From assembly GCA_036897485.1 (NCBI GenBank), contig JAYMTF010000582.1:1-33297 (forward strand): 33,297 nucleotides of DNA, given 5' to 3'. Shown here piece by piece: positions 1-11,002 of the stretch. A model generated the notes under the pieces. It saw nothing but the letters and a program-made list of their open reading frames with translations, was not told the origin of the DNA and did not search any database. Source of the DNA: Pelargonium nanum (lineage: Eukaryota; Streptophyta; Magnoliopsida; Geraniales; Geraniaceae). The position numbers and the translations under genes were made by a program. Each line of letters opens with the position of its first letter. The stretch's first letter is position 1.

Positions 1-128
1 CATACTAACTGGTAATGCTCAATAGTTCAAATTAAATTTAAAAAAAATTATTCACCAAACCGATTGAAACAGGTCTGATTTAGTCAGTTAAGGAGCCAGT
101 TTGGTTGGTGATCCATAGTACAATTACA

Positions 129-221
129 AAATGTGATAACCTATTTATTCAAGAGAAATACAATTATAGTAAAATTAAAAAATGCGATAACCTTTTTATT
201 CAAGAGAAATGCAATCAATAT
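129..221. repeat. Two-unit tandem repeat, ~51 bp unit
   Basis: Two adjacent near-identical units are visible, 129-170 and 180-221, offset by 51 bp. Each contains 'gataacct' followed by 'ttattcaagagaaat'. They differ at a few positions only (atgtg against atgcg, ctatttatt against ctttttatt), so this is a recent local duplication. No coding role is apparent. Confidence 0.8.
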
Positions 222-3200
222 TTTTCATAATAACGATTAGTCAACAATAATAAATTATCAAATTATTTAGTGCGGAGACCCGAGCAAAGCTGGTACCGAA
301 ACTAGTTTAATGTGTATTGCTATAGTTTTAATATTATATGAAAGTTGTGCTTTTGTCCATGCTAAAAAAGTTTAGATGCAACATTATTTCAATATGTTTT
401 TACTTCCATCTTCAATAATGTTGAGCATTTTTAAAATTATCTTTTCATGGATTCATCAAAACTTATTTTAAAATTGATGAAAACTGAACCTACAACTTGT
501 ACTTTAACATAGTGTTGCTTTGATCGGTTGAAATACAATCTCAATCAAATGAGGTAAAAGAGGTATTGTTCACATAAAATATGTAGATTGAAGGTTAAAA
601 AGAAATCGACATAGACTAATATCAACAAAAATAAAGAAGTCGTCGGATTAAGAGACGAGAGGAAGAGGTTACAGTACAATTATCATCATCCTTTCCACTA
701 CTATGATTTCGTTCAATAGCTTATAGGCCATTACGGTTCTATAACCACGTATTTGCTACCAATTTATGCTGAGAGCTTAATATCATTTATATATAATTGA
801 TGTTTATTTAACTGCATTAAATTTTATATTTATAATGTTATTGTATCTTCCTAGTTATGCTCCTTAGAGATAAACAAATATTTGTTAAAAGTTAGGTAAC
901 AAGAAGCATCTAAGTAGAGAATCACCTTTAGGGTTTAAAGTTACACCCAACACACTTAAACTTATCACCAAAACAAATGAATGATAAAAAGAACATAAAA
1001 ACAAATGAAATATAAAAGTTTGGTTGTTAAAAAGATGACGAAGCCATCCAAATTTAGTGGAAGACCTTCCTCTTTAGCTCAACCTTTCCTGCCTTTTTAT
1101 CTTTATTTGATTCCCAAATGACAATGGAAAATAAGAATATAAAAATGTTTTACTTTTTTCCTCTCATTTTTTTTTGGAAGAAAACTTGTATTACTTTTGG
1201 TTTCTGTTCAATTTAGTCCCTGACCTATTTATACCATTTTAGTTTTGTCTCGCAACTATAAAATCTATTTTAGTGGGTACAATTTGTAATTGTGCATTTA
1301 TAATATGATGACGTGGAACTTAATTTGAAATTAATTAAATGTTTGTATGAAAAATTTATGACGACACTGTGTAACATTGCGATGTTGTGGAATCCATATT
1401 GATAATAATGTTTTTGTTTCCGAAAAGTATTACATCTCTTCGCATGTTCGTCATGTGTGCCGTATGTTTCAATAGTGAACTGGAGTAATTTGAAACAAAT
1501 TTGCATGGTTGATGGACATCATTAGAATGATATTGTTAATTTAGAAACTAAAGTGAAATATAAGACAAATTATAAATTAATTTGAAACAAAATGAATAAT
1601 TTGATTGCCATAATGAAACATTTTTCATAACGTGTATGTGTAGAGGTTCTCATCTATGACAATATGTATTAGATTCAAATTTTGATTAAAGAGTAATCTC
1701 CATCTGAATCGAAAGCGGTTCACATCGGGTCAATTTTCAAAATTTTAGTATAAAACAAATGTATCTATCTATTTCAAAACTAATCGCATCATATTGATTT
1801 TAAATGACCGTAAGTTCATATCCAAATTTCGGCTCTGTTCTTTTGTACATGGGAAGCCAGTAGAGCTCACAAGACAAAGCTGAGGGAGGGCTTAGCTGAG
1901 CTGAGGTGGGACCATTACCCTTTTGAGCCAAAAGTCAAGGGTGTGCATGAGAGGTTGATGTTAAAAGTCCTATCCACAATCTCAAAAAAAGTATGCCATT
2001 TGGATGGTGGAGATCATTTCATCAATCTCACCCACTCAAATCACAAACATTCTAACACATATCTCATCTTGTAGAAAGTCAGATGCCCAAAATGAAATTT
2101 CAATTCCTTCACATTTCTATTGGTAGTTGCCAATTAGAACTTCTATATGTGAAGCACATCACATCAATCCATGTCAAAACTTAAAACACAATTTTGACTA
2201 ATTAATTACAATCAAGGGATATAGCACAATAATACATGAGAATGATACAAAATATGTACCTGTTGAATTGTACAAATATGTGTTATGTTAAGGCGGTTTA
2301 AAATGTGTCTTACTTATGATTAAATTAGACCGAATTAATCTTACTCCACCCGAATTTTATCAAAATAAGTTTGGCCTAACTCTCTTAGTTGTCAATTAAT
2401 TGACCAACCTAGCTATTTTGGTAAGCAAAGATGTTGGTCGACTACTTCAGCAAAACAAATAAACATGTGATCGACCTCTGCTTATTCACTGGTCCTCTTT
2501 ATTGGCTAAAACCAAAATTAAGGGACAAAATAGACTTATTATTTCTTTCTCGTGCTCCATACATAAGGTCGAAGTTGTTTAAAAGAATGAGTTATGAAGA
2601 AGCTTTTGTTCAAAAGCTCTTTTCGGATGAAAATTTATATAAACGAATGGCTTCCGTCGAAAGTTGACTTTATCTCACATGACAAGTGCAAAAGAAAGCT
2701 GGAAAATGTTATATTATTTATGAACAAGTCCTTAAATTTCTTGATTTTCTCTAAATTTTCATCTTCGTATATTGTAATGTTGTATTGATAAATTACATTT
2801 TTTAGTATTTGTTTGATAACTCGACTTGAAACCGTAAAGTAAATAATATAATATCCGTACAATAGTGAATAGTCCTATTTACTTGTACCATATGTATAGG
2901 ATACTAGGAACAACCAAAAGAAAACAATTGGATTACAAATTCAATTCAATTATGAAATCATCATGTTTAGCACTACAACAAGTCAATGTCTCAATCTTCT
3001 CAAAATATGAGCCTTTAAGGCCATAAACTACTGCTCCCCTTGACCTAAACAAGGGTCACAAATGGAGACCCTTTTTGATATCTCAGTGCCCTCTCTTTTT
3101 TTCTTCAATTTTTTAATTCCATGACTAATTTGGTTCTAATAATGGGTCCATTTTATAAAATTGTTTACAAATAATATAAGCATTATGAGTAGGTGAAACA

Positions 3201-3678
3201 ATGGACCTCCATAAGGACATTCTATATATATATCCAATAAGCTTAAACATGTCACAAAACACAATTAAAAACAACAAATTACATGGAATGTGAAACAAAT
3301 GAGTTGCTAATTCATTTTTGCCCATTGTGTTTGTTATGTGCTAAAAGTTGAGCATGTGCTATACGGTTCAATATGAACACAATATTGTCAGTAATCACGC
3401 GCTGAAACACTGGATATGATTACACGAACTGACGAACATGAAACGTACGTTTAATTAAATTAATTGGATTGACGGTCTAACCCAGTTAGCACGCCACGAC
3501 CTAGCATGTTTCAATTTATGGAGAACACCCTACATGTTATACTTATATTAACTGATGTCGTACATATTTAATTTTCAACACGACGAGTTAGATGTTCGTT
3601 ATCATATCTCACTTTATATATAAATAAACAACAAAGATGTAGATGGATGACGTGGACTCTCCATCTCTCTAACACGTG

Positions 3679-3728
3679 GGAAGGTATTGATATATTTTTT
3701 TTTTTTGATGAAAGGAAGGTATTGATAT
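3679..3728 (-). mobile_element. Extremely 5'-truncated LINE-like insertion with 15 bp target duplication
   Basis: The 15-mer 'ggaaggtattgatat' occurs at 3679-3693 and again at 3714-3728. Between the copies lie one A, a run of 12 T (3695-3706) and the seven bases 'gatgaaa' (3707-3713). Read on the minus strand the insert is TTTCATC followed by a poly(A) tail. A target-site duplication, a poly(A) tail and a few bases of 3' end are the signature of target-primed reverse transcription stopped almost at once. A duplication with a T-rich filler is the alternative. The source family cannot be named from seven bases, although the LINE stub at 24882 also ends with TTTCAT before its A-rich tail. Confidence 0.65.
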
Positions 3729-4330
3729 TTAAATTAAATATATAATTGTTATTTTGTTTTTGTAATCCAAATAAAAAAGTTAGCGTACAAATTAGGTTAT
3801 GTGGTTGGCTAGAGAAAAAGGAGGTCATGGGCTATTTAACGTTGTGTACAATAAAGCTTCACTTTTTAGAACATGACAACTTTATTTTCTCCTAAATGTC
3901 TCTCTATTTTCGAGAACTAAAAAAAAAAGTTAAAAGCCAAAAACGTAGTCAATTTGGCATCAAAAGCTAAAAAAATTGAAATTCACATGAAAGTCTTTTC
4001 AACATTTCATTGTCAAAATTTTAATTTCAACTTCTTGACTCTTCTAAAATTTATTAGGATTTTGATTATTTAAAGCGACATATATATGTGAATCTTTCCT
4101 CATTATATCTTGTGGTACCACCCTAGTTTATTTACTACAAAGGAAGAGATTTTGGAAGTTGTGAAAATAATTTCAATATTTCAATTCAAGTGAACAAATT
4201 AATTGTATGTAAAGAATTCAAATACCTTAAACTTTAATAGTTCAAAATTAAATAAAGTTGTCATATATTTATTGTTTGTGAAATAAGATAATTCAAACGT
4301 TAAACTAACAAATTAAAGAGTGTTGAATGA

Positions 4331-4425
4331 GACAAATAAAATGGATTCGGGCGGGCAATCTGCGCCCAAAAATTCATTAAGACAAATATTTGTGTTAATT
4401 GATGAAGTGACATTGGCATTAACAT
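4331..4425 (+). repeat. Truncated copy of the hairpin MITE family (copy A)
   Basis: The core 'gcgcccaaaaattcatt' and the following GTGTTAATTGATGAAGTGACAT-like stretch match the central part of the two longer copies at 4684-4872 and 20814-21024. The terminal parts with the CTCAGCCA hairpins are missing or unrecognisable, so this is a decayed fragment. It lies about 260 bp from copy B in the same orientation. Confidence 0.6.
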
Positions 4426-4683
4426 TAACCAAGTTTTGATCTAATTTAAGAGAAATAGAAGTGGTAAGGCACCGGTTTTTGATATCGGCATTCTTTAACC
4501 ATAATTTATTAATATAAAATCTTAACCTATAGCTGAATTTTTTTTCTTCTCTAAATTAAAATATTATTTATAATAGATTGTGACACCAAGTAAATAGTGG
4601 AAGAGTGGCGTCATTGTCACATACTGAATTTGAATGAAATAGAAGATATAGGATCTTATTTAACAACAACACTACGAAAAGAA

Positions 4684-4872
4684 CAGAGTATCAAGAATCT
4701 CAACCGTAAATTGACTGAGAGTGTAAGCCAAGATACAAAGGAATGAATCCGGGCAAGGCGCTCTGCGTCCAAAAATTCATTGAAGCGGGTATAGGTGTAA
4801 ATCGATGACGTGACATCACCTCATTGACTGAGAATCTCAGCCAATAAATTATGGCTGAGATTCTTTTTTCTC
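4684..4872 (+). mobile_element. MITE (copy B), short non-autonomous DNA transposon
   Basis: This ~189 bp element starts CAGAGTATCAAGAATCTC and ends TTTTTTCTC. It matches copy C at 20814-21024 along its length. It is flanked by a 7 bp direct repeat, aaaagaa (4677-4683 and 4873-4879), taken as the target-site duplication. Near the right end are perfect 12 bp arms, 4832-4843 and 4852-4863, around an 8-nt loop. It has no coding capacity. The duplication length and YAGAG-like end suggest the hAT superfamily, but this is an inference; no autonomous partner is present in the window. Confidence 0.65.
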
Positions 4873-5604
4873 AAAAGAATAAGCCATTCTCATTTCTCAT
4901 GCCACATGACCTCATCACACCACTTTTACAATATTTTTGTTCTCCTTATCTCACTAATATTCTATCTGTATGGCCAAACTTTTTTCTTAGTAATTTATAA
5001 AAAAAAATGATAATTTGTACTATGAGTTCAATTTATAAATCATTTATTAAAGTATTATATTTCAATTGAATGTATCAGCCTCTAATTTGTTAAAGTGAAT
5101 ATCACTTGAAAACAATGATTTTGCGAAAGATAATTTTTAGCGAGGGATATGTGTTCGTTAATATTTTTTATAATTATTTCCGTCCATATACAACGATGGT
5201 TTTAGTAAGAGATTATCCTTTCGTATACATGTCATTTCATGTAGCAGGTTTAAACGTGTCCTTTAAAAAGAAAAAAAACGTTTGATTTTATCATACATAT
5301 TTTTGTTAGTTTTAAAGTGTCATGCCACTTAGTAAGGAGTTATATGATTGTTTTAAAAAATACAGTATATAATACGGATGTGTGATTTTTGTTGGCGTGA
5401 TTTGCACGAGGCCCACAACTTGAATTGTCAAGTCTACCCCTTTGTAGTGAGATATATCAACAATCAAAGTTATATCACCAATCCCTCGCTAAATGCATTT
5501 CACGAGAAATTGTGTCTCACAAAACGCTAATATTTTGATAGTTTAATATGTGTCATCTTATCATTAGCTTAACTTTTTTTTTTAGAGTAAAGGAATAACT
5601 TTAT

Positions 5605-8600
5605 TCAAAGGTCGCTAATGAGCAAATCATGAATACAATCGGGACCTGAATAACCTAGCAAACTATCTAACTCAACAATCGACCTCGATGACCTTGCCAA
5701 AGCATGGGCCACACCATTAGCCGGCCTACTAACATGAACAAACTGAACGAAAGCAAAATAATCTGACAAATCAATAATCTCCTCTATAATCAGACCATAG
5801 GCACCGAAAATCTCCCCTCTGGTCTGGACTGCATCAATCACCAACTGCGAATCCGACGCTATTATAACCTCAAACCACCCTCTGTCACGAAGCCAAGAGA
5901 GAGCCTCGCGAATAGCCATCGCCTCTACCACTTCCACATCCGACACACCTTCCCAACTGTTTCGGCCACCTCCCCAGCACCTTCCCCGCCAATCCCTCAC
6001 CACCCAGCCACCATCACTATCAAAAATTGCACCATCACAATTAACCTTCAACCGCCCTCTCGGTGGTCTCTGCCACCCGACCTCCCTCACCACCTCCACT
6101 GCCTGGGCACGACCCACCTGGTCTTGCACCACTGGTACGACACGATCAGCCCCCCCAACACCCCTACCTGGAGTCCGATCCAACTCGGCTCCCATCACCG
6201 ACCTCCACCCATCCCTCACAGCCATCGCCATAGTCACCACCTCCCTCGCCTCCAACCACTTCCCTTCCCACACTCTCTTATTTCGAGAGAACCACAACCC
6301 CCAAGCACCATAAAAAGCTTTGGCTATCAACTCCTTCGACCCACCACCACACACCGCCATAGCCCACTCCATCGTCGACGAGCAACCACCTACCACCTGG
6401 TCCAGCTCCAATAACGACCATACCGAGTGAGCGAAAGGGCACCCTATCAAGAAATGGTCAATAGACTCCGGTTCCCTTCCACACCTGGGACAAAAAACAT
6501 TCACTGCCACCCTTCGTGCCACCACCCCAACCAGAACCGGGAGCGATCCCGACAACACGCTCCACATAAAATGCTTTATTTTTGGTTGCACCATTGCCGA
6601 CCACACCTTCTTCCACCACCCAGCAGAATGAGTACCCACACCATCTCCACATTGTTTCATGTACCCACTCTTGACAGTATATAAGCCTTTATTATCATGT
6701 ACCCACATCCAGCCATCCATACATGACCTGCTACTTAACCGAATAGCCTTTATTGCCAGGCACACTTCTTCTCCAAACAGCTAGGATATTAATTCCTCAT
6801 TCCATCCTCCAAGCTCACTGACCCTCAGCTCAGACACTGTCAGATTCTCATCCACCCCTTCCGGCCTTGCCCCCACTTTAAAACCAACAACGCCTGGGAT
6901 CCAAGGGTCTTTAAAAACCCTGACGTCTCGCCCCGACCCTACCCTTTTGACACAGCCGTCCCGAAGTAATCGCTGAGCTGCTAAAAAACTCCTCCACACA
7001 AAACTTGGGCTCGATCCAGCTCTCGTCTCCAGAAAAGACCCAGATGGATAATATCGTCCCCTAAACACCCTGCCAAAGAGAGACGAGTCATTTGCCACCA
7101 GCCGCCACCCTTGCTTGCCAAGGAGAGCTATGTTCATTTCATGGAAACTTCGGAACCCCAAACCACCCCCACATTTCCGATCACACAAACGGGCCCAGTT
7201 TGCCCAATGAATCCGTCTTGCCCCCCACCAAAATCGTCTCACCAGCCTTTCAATTTCCTCACAAACAGCGCGAGGGAACAAGAACATTCCCATGACGTAA
7301 TTCGGCATCGCTTGAATAACCGATTTAACAAACACCTCCTTCCCCGCTTTTGAGAGCCATCTATTGCTCCATCCTCCCAACCGAGTTCGAATTTTGTCAA
7401 CCATTGGCTGGAACAGCTGCACCTTATTCCTCCCTACACCAATCGGAGCTCCCAAATAAACCGAAAACTGGTTCATGATCCCAACTCCAACAATATTAGC
7501 CAATGACTCCGCCACCCTCTGAGTAATATTTTTGCTAAAACACATACCTGATTTGGCATAGTTGACTGCCTGCCCCGACACCAATTCGTACCGGTCCAAC
7601 ATCTCTTTCACCCTCCCCAACTCGCCGGACTCAGCTTGCAGAACAGTACGGAGTCGTCCGCAAATAAAAGATGGGATATGGATGAAGCACCCCGCGCGAT
7701 TCGAATCCTATGCAACAGCCCGGCTCTCTCTCTCCTCCGAATCATAGCCGATAAGCACTCAGCACAAATAATGAACAAATAGGGAGATATTGGGTCTCCT
7801 TGGCGAAGCCCCCGACCCGGAACGAACTCATCAAGCAGCACATTATTTAATGAGACTCGAAACCGCACTGACCTCACACACATCATCATCAACTTCGTCC
7901 ATCTCGGATCAAACCCCATCTTATCAAACATGGCTTCTAAATAGTCCCACCTCACGCGATCATACGCCTTAGCCATATCTAACTTGATAGCCGCCCATCC
8001 CGACACTCCATCCTTCTTCCTACTCAACCAATGAAAAATTTCATTAGCAATACAAATATTATCAACTATAAGCCTTCCGGGAATAAAAGCAGATTGATTT
8101 TCAGCAATAATGGAAGGTAAAATGCGTTTGAGCCTATTGGCCAACATTTTAGCAACTATCTTATATAAAACGTTGCACAAAGAAATTGGTCGTAGGTCCC
8201 CGATAACTTCCGGGTTCTGCTTCTTGGGAATTAAGACGATGGACGTCTCATTAAGTTTAGGCGGCAGGACCCCCTCCTTCAAGAAACCCAAGCACGCTTT
8301 AGACACCTCCTTTCCCACAATCGACCAATATTTTTGGTAAAACATTGGATTCATTCCGTCCGGTCCTGGGCTCTTATCTGGGTGCATGCTATCAATCGCA
8401 TTTTTTACTTTCGACTCCGAAAAAGGTAATAATAGCTCCTCGTTTTGCTCCTGCGTTACCACCCGCTCCACTCCCTCACAATCAAGCACTGCTCCTTCAG
8501 CCGGAGCCGAGAACACATCAATAAAATGCTGAGTAATATACTCCCCCAAACCGGACCCCTCCTCCAACCACAGACCCGACCCCGTTTTCAGCTTGGATAT

Positions 8601-9704
8601 ATTATTGACCTTCTTCCTAACCGACGCAGCATTATGAAAAAACTTCGTATTTAAATCCCCTCCCTTCAGCCACAGCTTCTTCGCCCGCTGCTGCCAATAA
8701 ATATTAAGTTTATTAAGAAGGTCCAAATAGTGTTGTCGGGCTTCATTTATCACCTCCTCTTGAGCCCTCCCACCGCCTCGGCTCAAATCCAGTAGCCTGT
8801 ACCTTGCTTTCCGGACCTCACCTTCCATCTTCGACACCTCTTTCCGCCCCCACACCGACAACTCCCGACTACACTGGTTAATTTTTCCCAGAACATCTGA
8901 CCCGTCTCCTCCTTCCCAAATATGGCGGATGATCTCCTCACATTCCTTCCTCCCAACCCAACAGTTCTCAAACCTGAACCGGTAAATCCTCCATCGATCC
9001 TCTTTTGTCCGTGGAGCTACATATAATGGCGTGTGATCAGATGTCGTAAATGGGAGAACCAAACAACTCCAATCAGCATGCTGCTCTAGCCAGCTACTCG
9101 ATCCTACCGCCTGGTCCAGCCTCTCTTCCACCCTGATACCCGACTCGCTACCCCGTCGCCATGTGAACTCCGGCCCCGACCAATGAAGTTCATATAAACC
9201 TGCATCATCCAGTGCATCCGAGAACCCAGTACAGAGCGCCACAGGCTGCACACTTCCACCTCTATTCTCTGAAGCTTCACGGATGTTGTTAAAATCGCCT
9301 AAACACAACCAAGGCAGCTCAGAGACCCCCGCCAAACTACGAATGCGGTCCCAAGAGAACCTTCGACGACTTCTATCCGGCTCGCCATAATACCCTGTCA
9401 TACGCCACTGACCCCACTCTTTCCAACGAACCACAACATCCACAAAGTGACCTGAAAAGCCCAACAAAGAAATCTGTACCTCACTATCCCAAAATAGCGC
9501 CAAGCCTCCGCTCCGACCTACACTGTCAACGGCGAACAGCTTCGCCATATCCAAACTTCTTCTCAAACCTTCTAATTCCTCCCTCTTCCGATGTGTTTTG
9601 ATCAGAAACACAATTTTAGGCCTAAACTCCCGCACATGGTCTCGCAAGACCTGAACTGTCCTAGGGTTGCCCAAGCCCCGACAGTTCCATGCCAAAACAC
9701 TCAT
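5605..9704 (-). pseudogene. LINE ORF2 (endonuclease, reverse transcriptase, RNase H), interrupted
   Basis: ORF2 starts at the ATG 9704-9702. Residues 1-230 form an APE-like endonuclease (AWNCRGLGNP at the start, LGDFN, SDHTPL), but the usual catalytic Glu position near residue 36 reads Lys (FLIKTH). The reverse transcriptase follows (PGPDGMNP, PISLCNVLYKI, NQSAFIPGR, KLDMAKAYDRV, GLRQGDPISPYLF, FADD at residues 681-684). Just after FADD the frame is lost at about 7620 by an apparent one-base deletion, and the next frame (7620-6781) continues the thumb region. A TAG at 6783-6781 then interrupts, and the same frame resumes through zf-RVT (CPRCGREPESIDHFLIGC) and an RNase H domain (CDGA, VEAMA, SDSQ, ANGVAHALA), ending at 5605. 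So there is one frameshift and one nonsense codon, and probably an inactive endonuclease. Confidence 0.93.
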
Positions 9705-10717
9705 TGGACTGGGCGGACCTGATTCGACAGGTCCGCCAACATCAAGTTTTTTGGCCCGACTTCCTCCTTTTCAACGTCCATAACGTCTGTCCTTCTCCTT
9801 TTCCCGTCCAACACCAGCGCATTCTCCTTCTCAATCTCTTCAACCTCCTTCGTCGGATCCATCGCGACCACACCTCTAGAGGAGCCTGCCCCAACATCAA
9901 ACCATGCTCCACCCTTGGCTCTCCTTCATCGCGTTCCTGTGGCCATTTGCGGCTTGCCTCTCATGGCTTTCATAAACTCCCCATACGCACGTTCTTCACC
10001 GACATCCTTGGCACTAAGGTAAGCCTCACAGAACTTCTCCACATGACCCAACCGGCCACAATAGAAACAAAAGTTGGACAATTATTCATACTTAAAATTT
10101 ATCCAAGTCCAGCCCCCTCCCCCTTTCTTCATCTTCATTCTTCTTCTTAGCGGGTTCCGGACGTCAACTAAGACTCTTATGCGATAGTATGAATTCCACC
10201 CTCGTTTGAAGTTCATTGGATCCACCTCCACAAACTTACCCACCACCTTTCCTATTTCCTTCAGAATTGGATCCGACGCACACTCCCCGAGAAGATCATT
10301 TACTTGCACCAAAAAACTAACAAGGTTCAACTCCACCAATCTCGGGTTCTCTTCCTTCTCTAGCATCTTCCATACCAATAAATGATGATTGTATGTCCAT
10401 GGTCCATCCATAAAGACCCGATTTGCCTCTTTTTCATTATAGAACTCAAAGAGGAATCTCGGTGGATCCGTTCTAGACCAACCAGTTTGTGGAACGGCTG
10501 AGACTGTAACTCCCAGAGTAGGCTTCCATGCAGTTGCCAAGTTGTCCCACATAAACTGGAGATTGATAAGCGCATCTGTCAAAAACCTACCAACTAACTT
10601 CCAAGTTTGCACTGCAGGGGTCGGGTTGTTTACTGCCAAGACAGACATATCCAGAAAATCCTCTTCCTCCCCGTCGATCCGCAACCTCCCGAAGTCGGCC
10701 TCAATCGCATCACCCAT
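9701..10717 (-). pseudogene. LINE ORF1 (gag-like RNA-binding protein), interrupted
   Basis: ORF1 of the LINE encodes the nucleic-acid-binding protein that packages LINE RNA. I place the start at the ATG at 10717, because the protein from MGDAIEADFGRLRI onward is family-like; an upstream in-frame ATG at 10825 would add 36 residues of less typical sequence. A DUF4283-type domain spans roughly residues 35-115 (WKLVGRFLTDALIN to HHLLVWKML). A TAA at 10084-10082 interrupts the frame. In the same frame there follows an intact CCHC zinc knuckle, CFYCGRLGHVEKFC (spacing CX2CX4HX4C), then a second stop, TGA, at 9928-9926, where family members read through. The frame ends with the TGA at 9703-9701, which overlaps the ORF2 ATG. 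Without the two nonsense codons it would be about 338 aa. Confidence 0.9.
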
Positions 10718-10932
10718 CTTCGTCACAGAAAACCCTAGCGCAGCCTCCGACGTCTCCAACACTACCCAAAACAGTAAGATGTTGGCACCCTCTAGCCGCC
10801 GAACAAAGTGAATCGTACCACACAAATCAGAAAACTCCGCAAAAGCAAAACCCTAATTGCCGCTCGGCAAAACTTGCTCTCGAAGCAAGAAAGACTGCTT
10901 TTTTCCTTTTTAATATCCCACTCAAAAGGTGG
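10718..10932 (-). promoter_or_regulatory. LINE 5' untranslated region with telo-box motifs
   Basis: This ~215 bp leader lies between the 5S-derived segment and ORF1. It contains the plant telo-box AAACCCTAA on the plus strand at 10848-10856 and a variant, AAACCCTAG, near 10732. Telo-boxes are typical of promoters and leaders of translation-related plant genes. That they help drive this LINE is an inference. Confidence 0.4.
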
Positions 10933-11002
10933 GGGATGCAACACGAGGACTTCCCAGGAGGTCACCTATCCTAGTACTACTCTCGCCCAAGCACGCTTAA
11001 CT
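10933..11002 (-). pseudogene. 5S rRNA 3' fragment (nt ~50-119) fused to the LINE 5' end
   Basis: On the minus strand the 70 nt from 11002 to 10933 match the 3' part of plant 5S rRNA as I remember it, from AGTTAAGCGTGCTTGGGCGA to the mature end GTTGCATCCC, with one or two substitutions (ATAGGTGACC for ATGGGTGACC). The segment carries box A, the intermediate element and box C of the Pol III internal control region, but lacks the first ~49 nt of the molecule, so it is not a functional 5S gene. The 3' end is intact and abuts the LINE 5' UTR; the 5' end stops exactly where 'gcttaact' is shared with the LINE's other flank. This polarity fits reverse transcriptase jumping from the LINE RNA 5' end onto the 3' end of 5S rRNA. 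Confidence 0.9.

Larger units (their letters stand above)
1..5573. other. AT-rich intergenic region without a supported gene
   Basis: No reading frame here has a recognisable domain, a plausible exon chain or a coding-like composition. The longest frames (for example 78 codons at 2431-2667 and 86 codons at 3568-3828 on the minus strand) look like chance frames in AT-rich DNA. The stretch holds the tandem repeat at 129-221, the LINE footprint at 3679-3728 and the MITE copies near 4331 and 4684, listed separately. Around 1200-1300 the phrasing 'tttagtccctgacc' recalls a motif common in dispersed plant repeats, but I cannot define an element there. Confidence 0.6.
5574..11002 (-). mobile_element. 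Near-full-length L1-type LINE retrotransposon fused to 5S rRNA sequence
   Basis: On the minus strand this non-LTR retrotransposon of about 5.4 kb has 5S-derived sequence (11002-10933), a ~215 bp 5' UTR (10932-10718), ORF1, ORF2 overlapping ORF1 by the ATGA stop-start, a short 3' UTR and a 10-nt poly(A) tail (T run at 5574-5583). Domain order is DUF4283, CCHC knuckle, APE-type endonuclease, reverse transcriptase, zf-RVT and RNase H, as in plant L1-clade LINEs with RNase H. Both ORFs are broken (two nonsense codons in ORF1; one frameshift and one nonsense codon in ORF2), so the copy is dead. Long preserved frames imply it is fairly young. The motif 'gcttaact' occurs at both edges (5567-5574 and 10995-11002); it may be a short target duplication or microhomology. 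GC content is clearly above the flanks. Confidence 0.95.

Noticed and set aside
4671..4684. CACTA-type terminal repeat (cactacgaaaaga) before MITE copy B
   Set aside because: No matching inverted end is present at the right side, and copy C lacks the motif; the MITE ends are defined better by the shared boundaries and target duplications.
6124..6684. Pro/His-rich plus-strand frames
   Set aside because: They are the antisense of the LINE RNase H and zf-RVT coding region.
10933..11002. Functional 5S rRNA gene, or a Cassandra TRIM element
   Set aside because: Only the 3' 70 nt are present, so no complete 5S RNA can be made. No paired LTRs, primer-binding site or polypurine tract flank it, and it is joined directly to a LINE leader.
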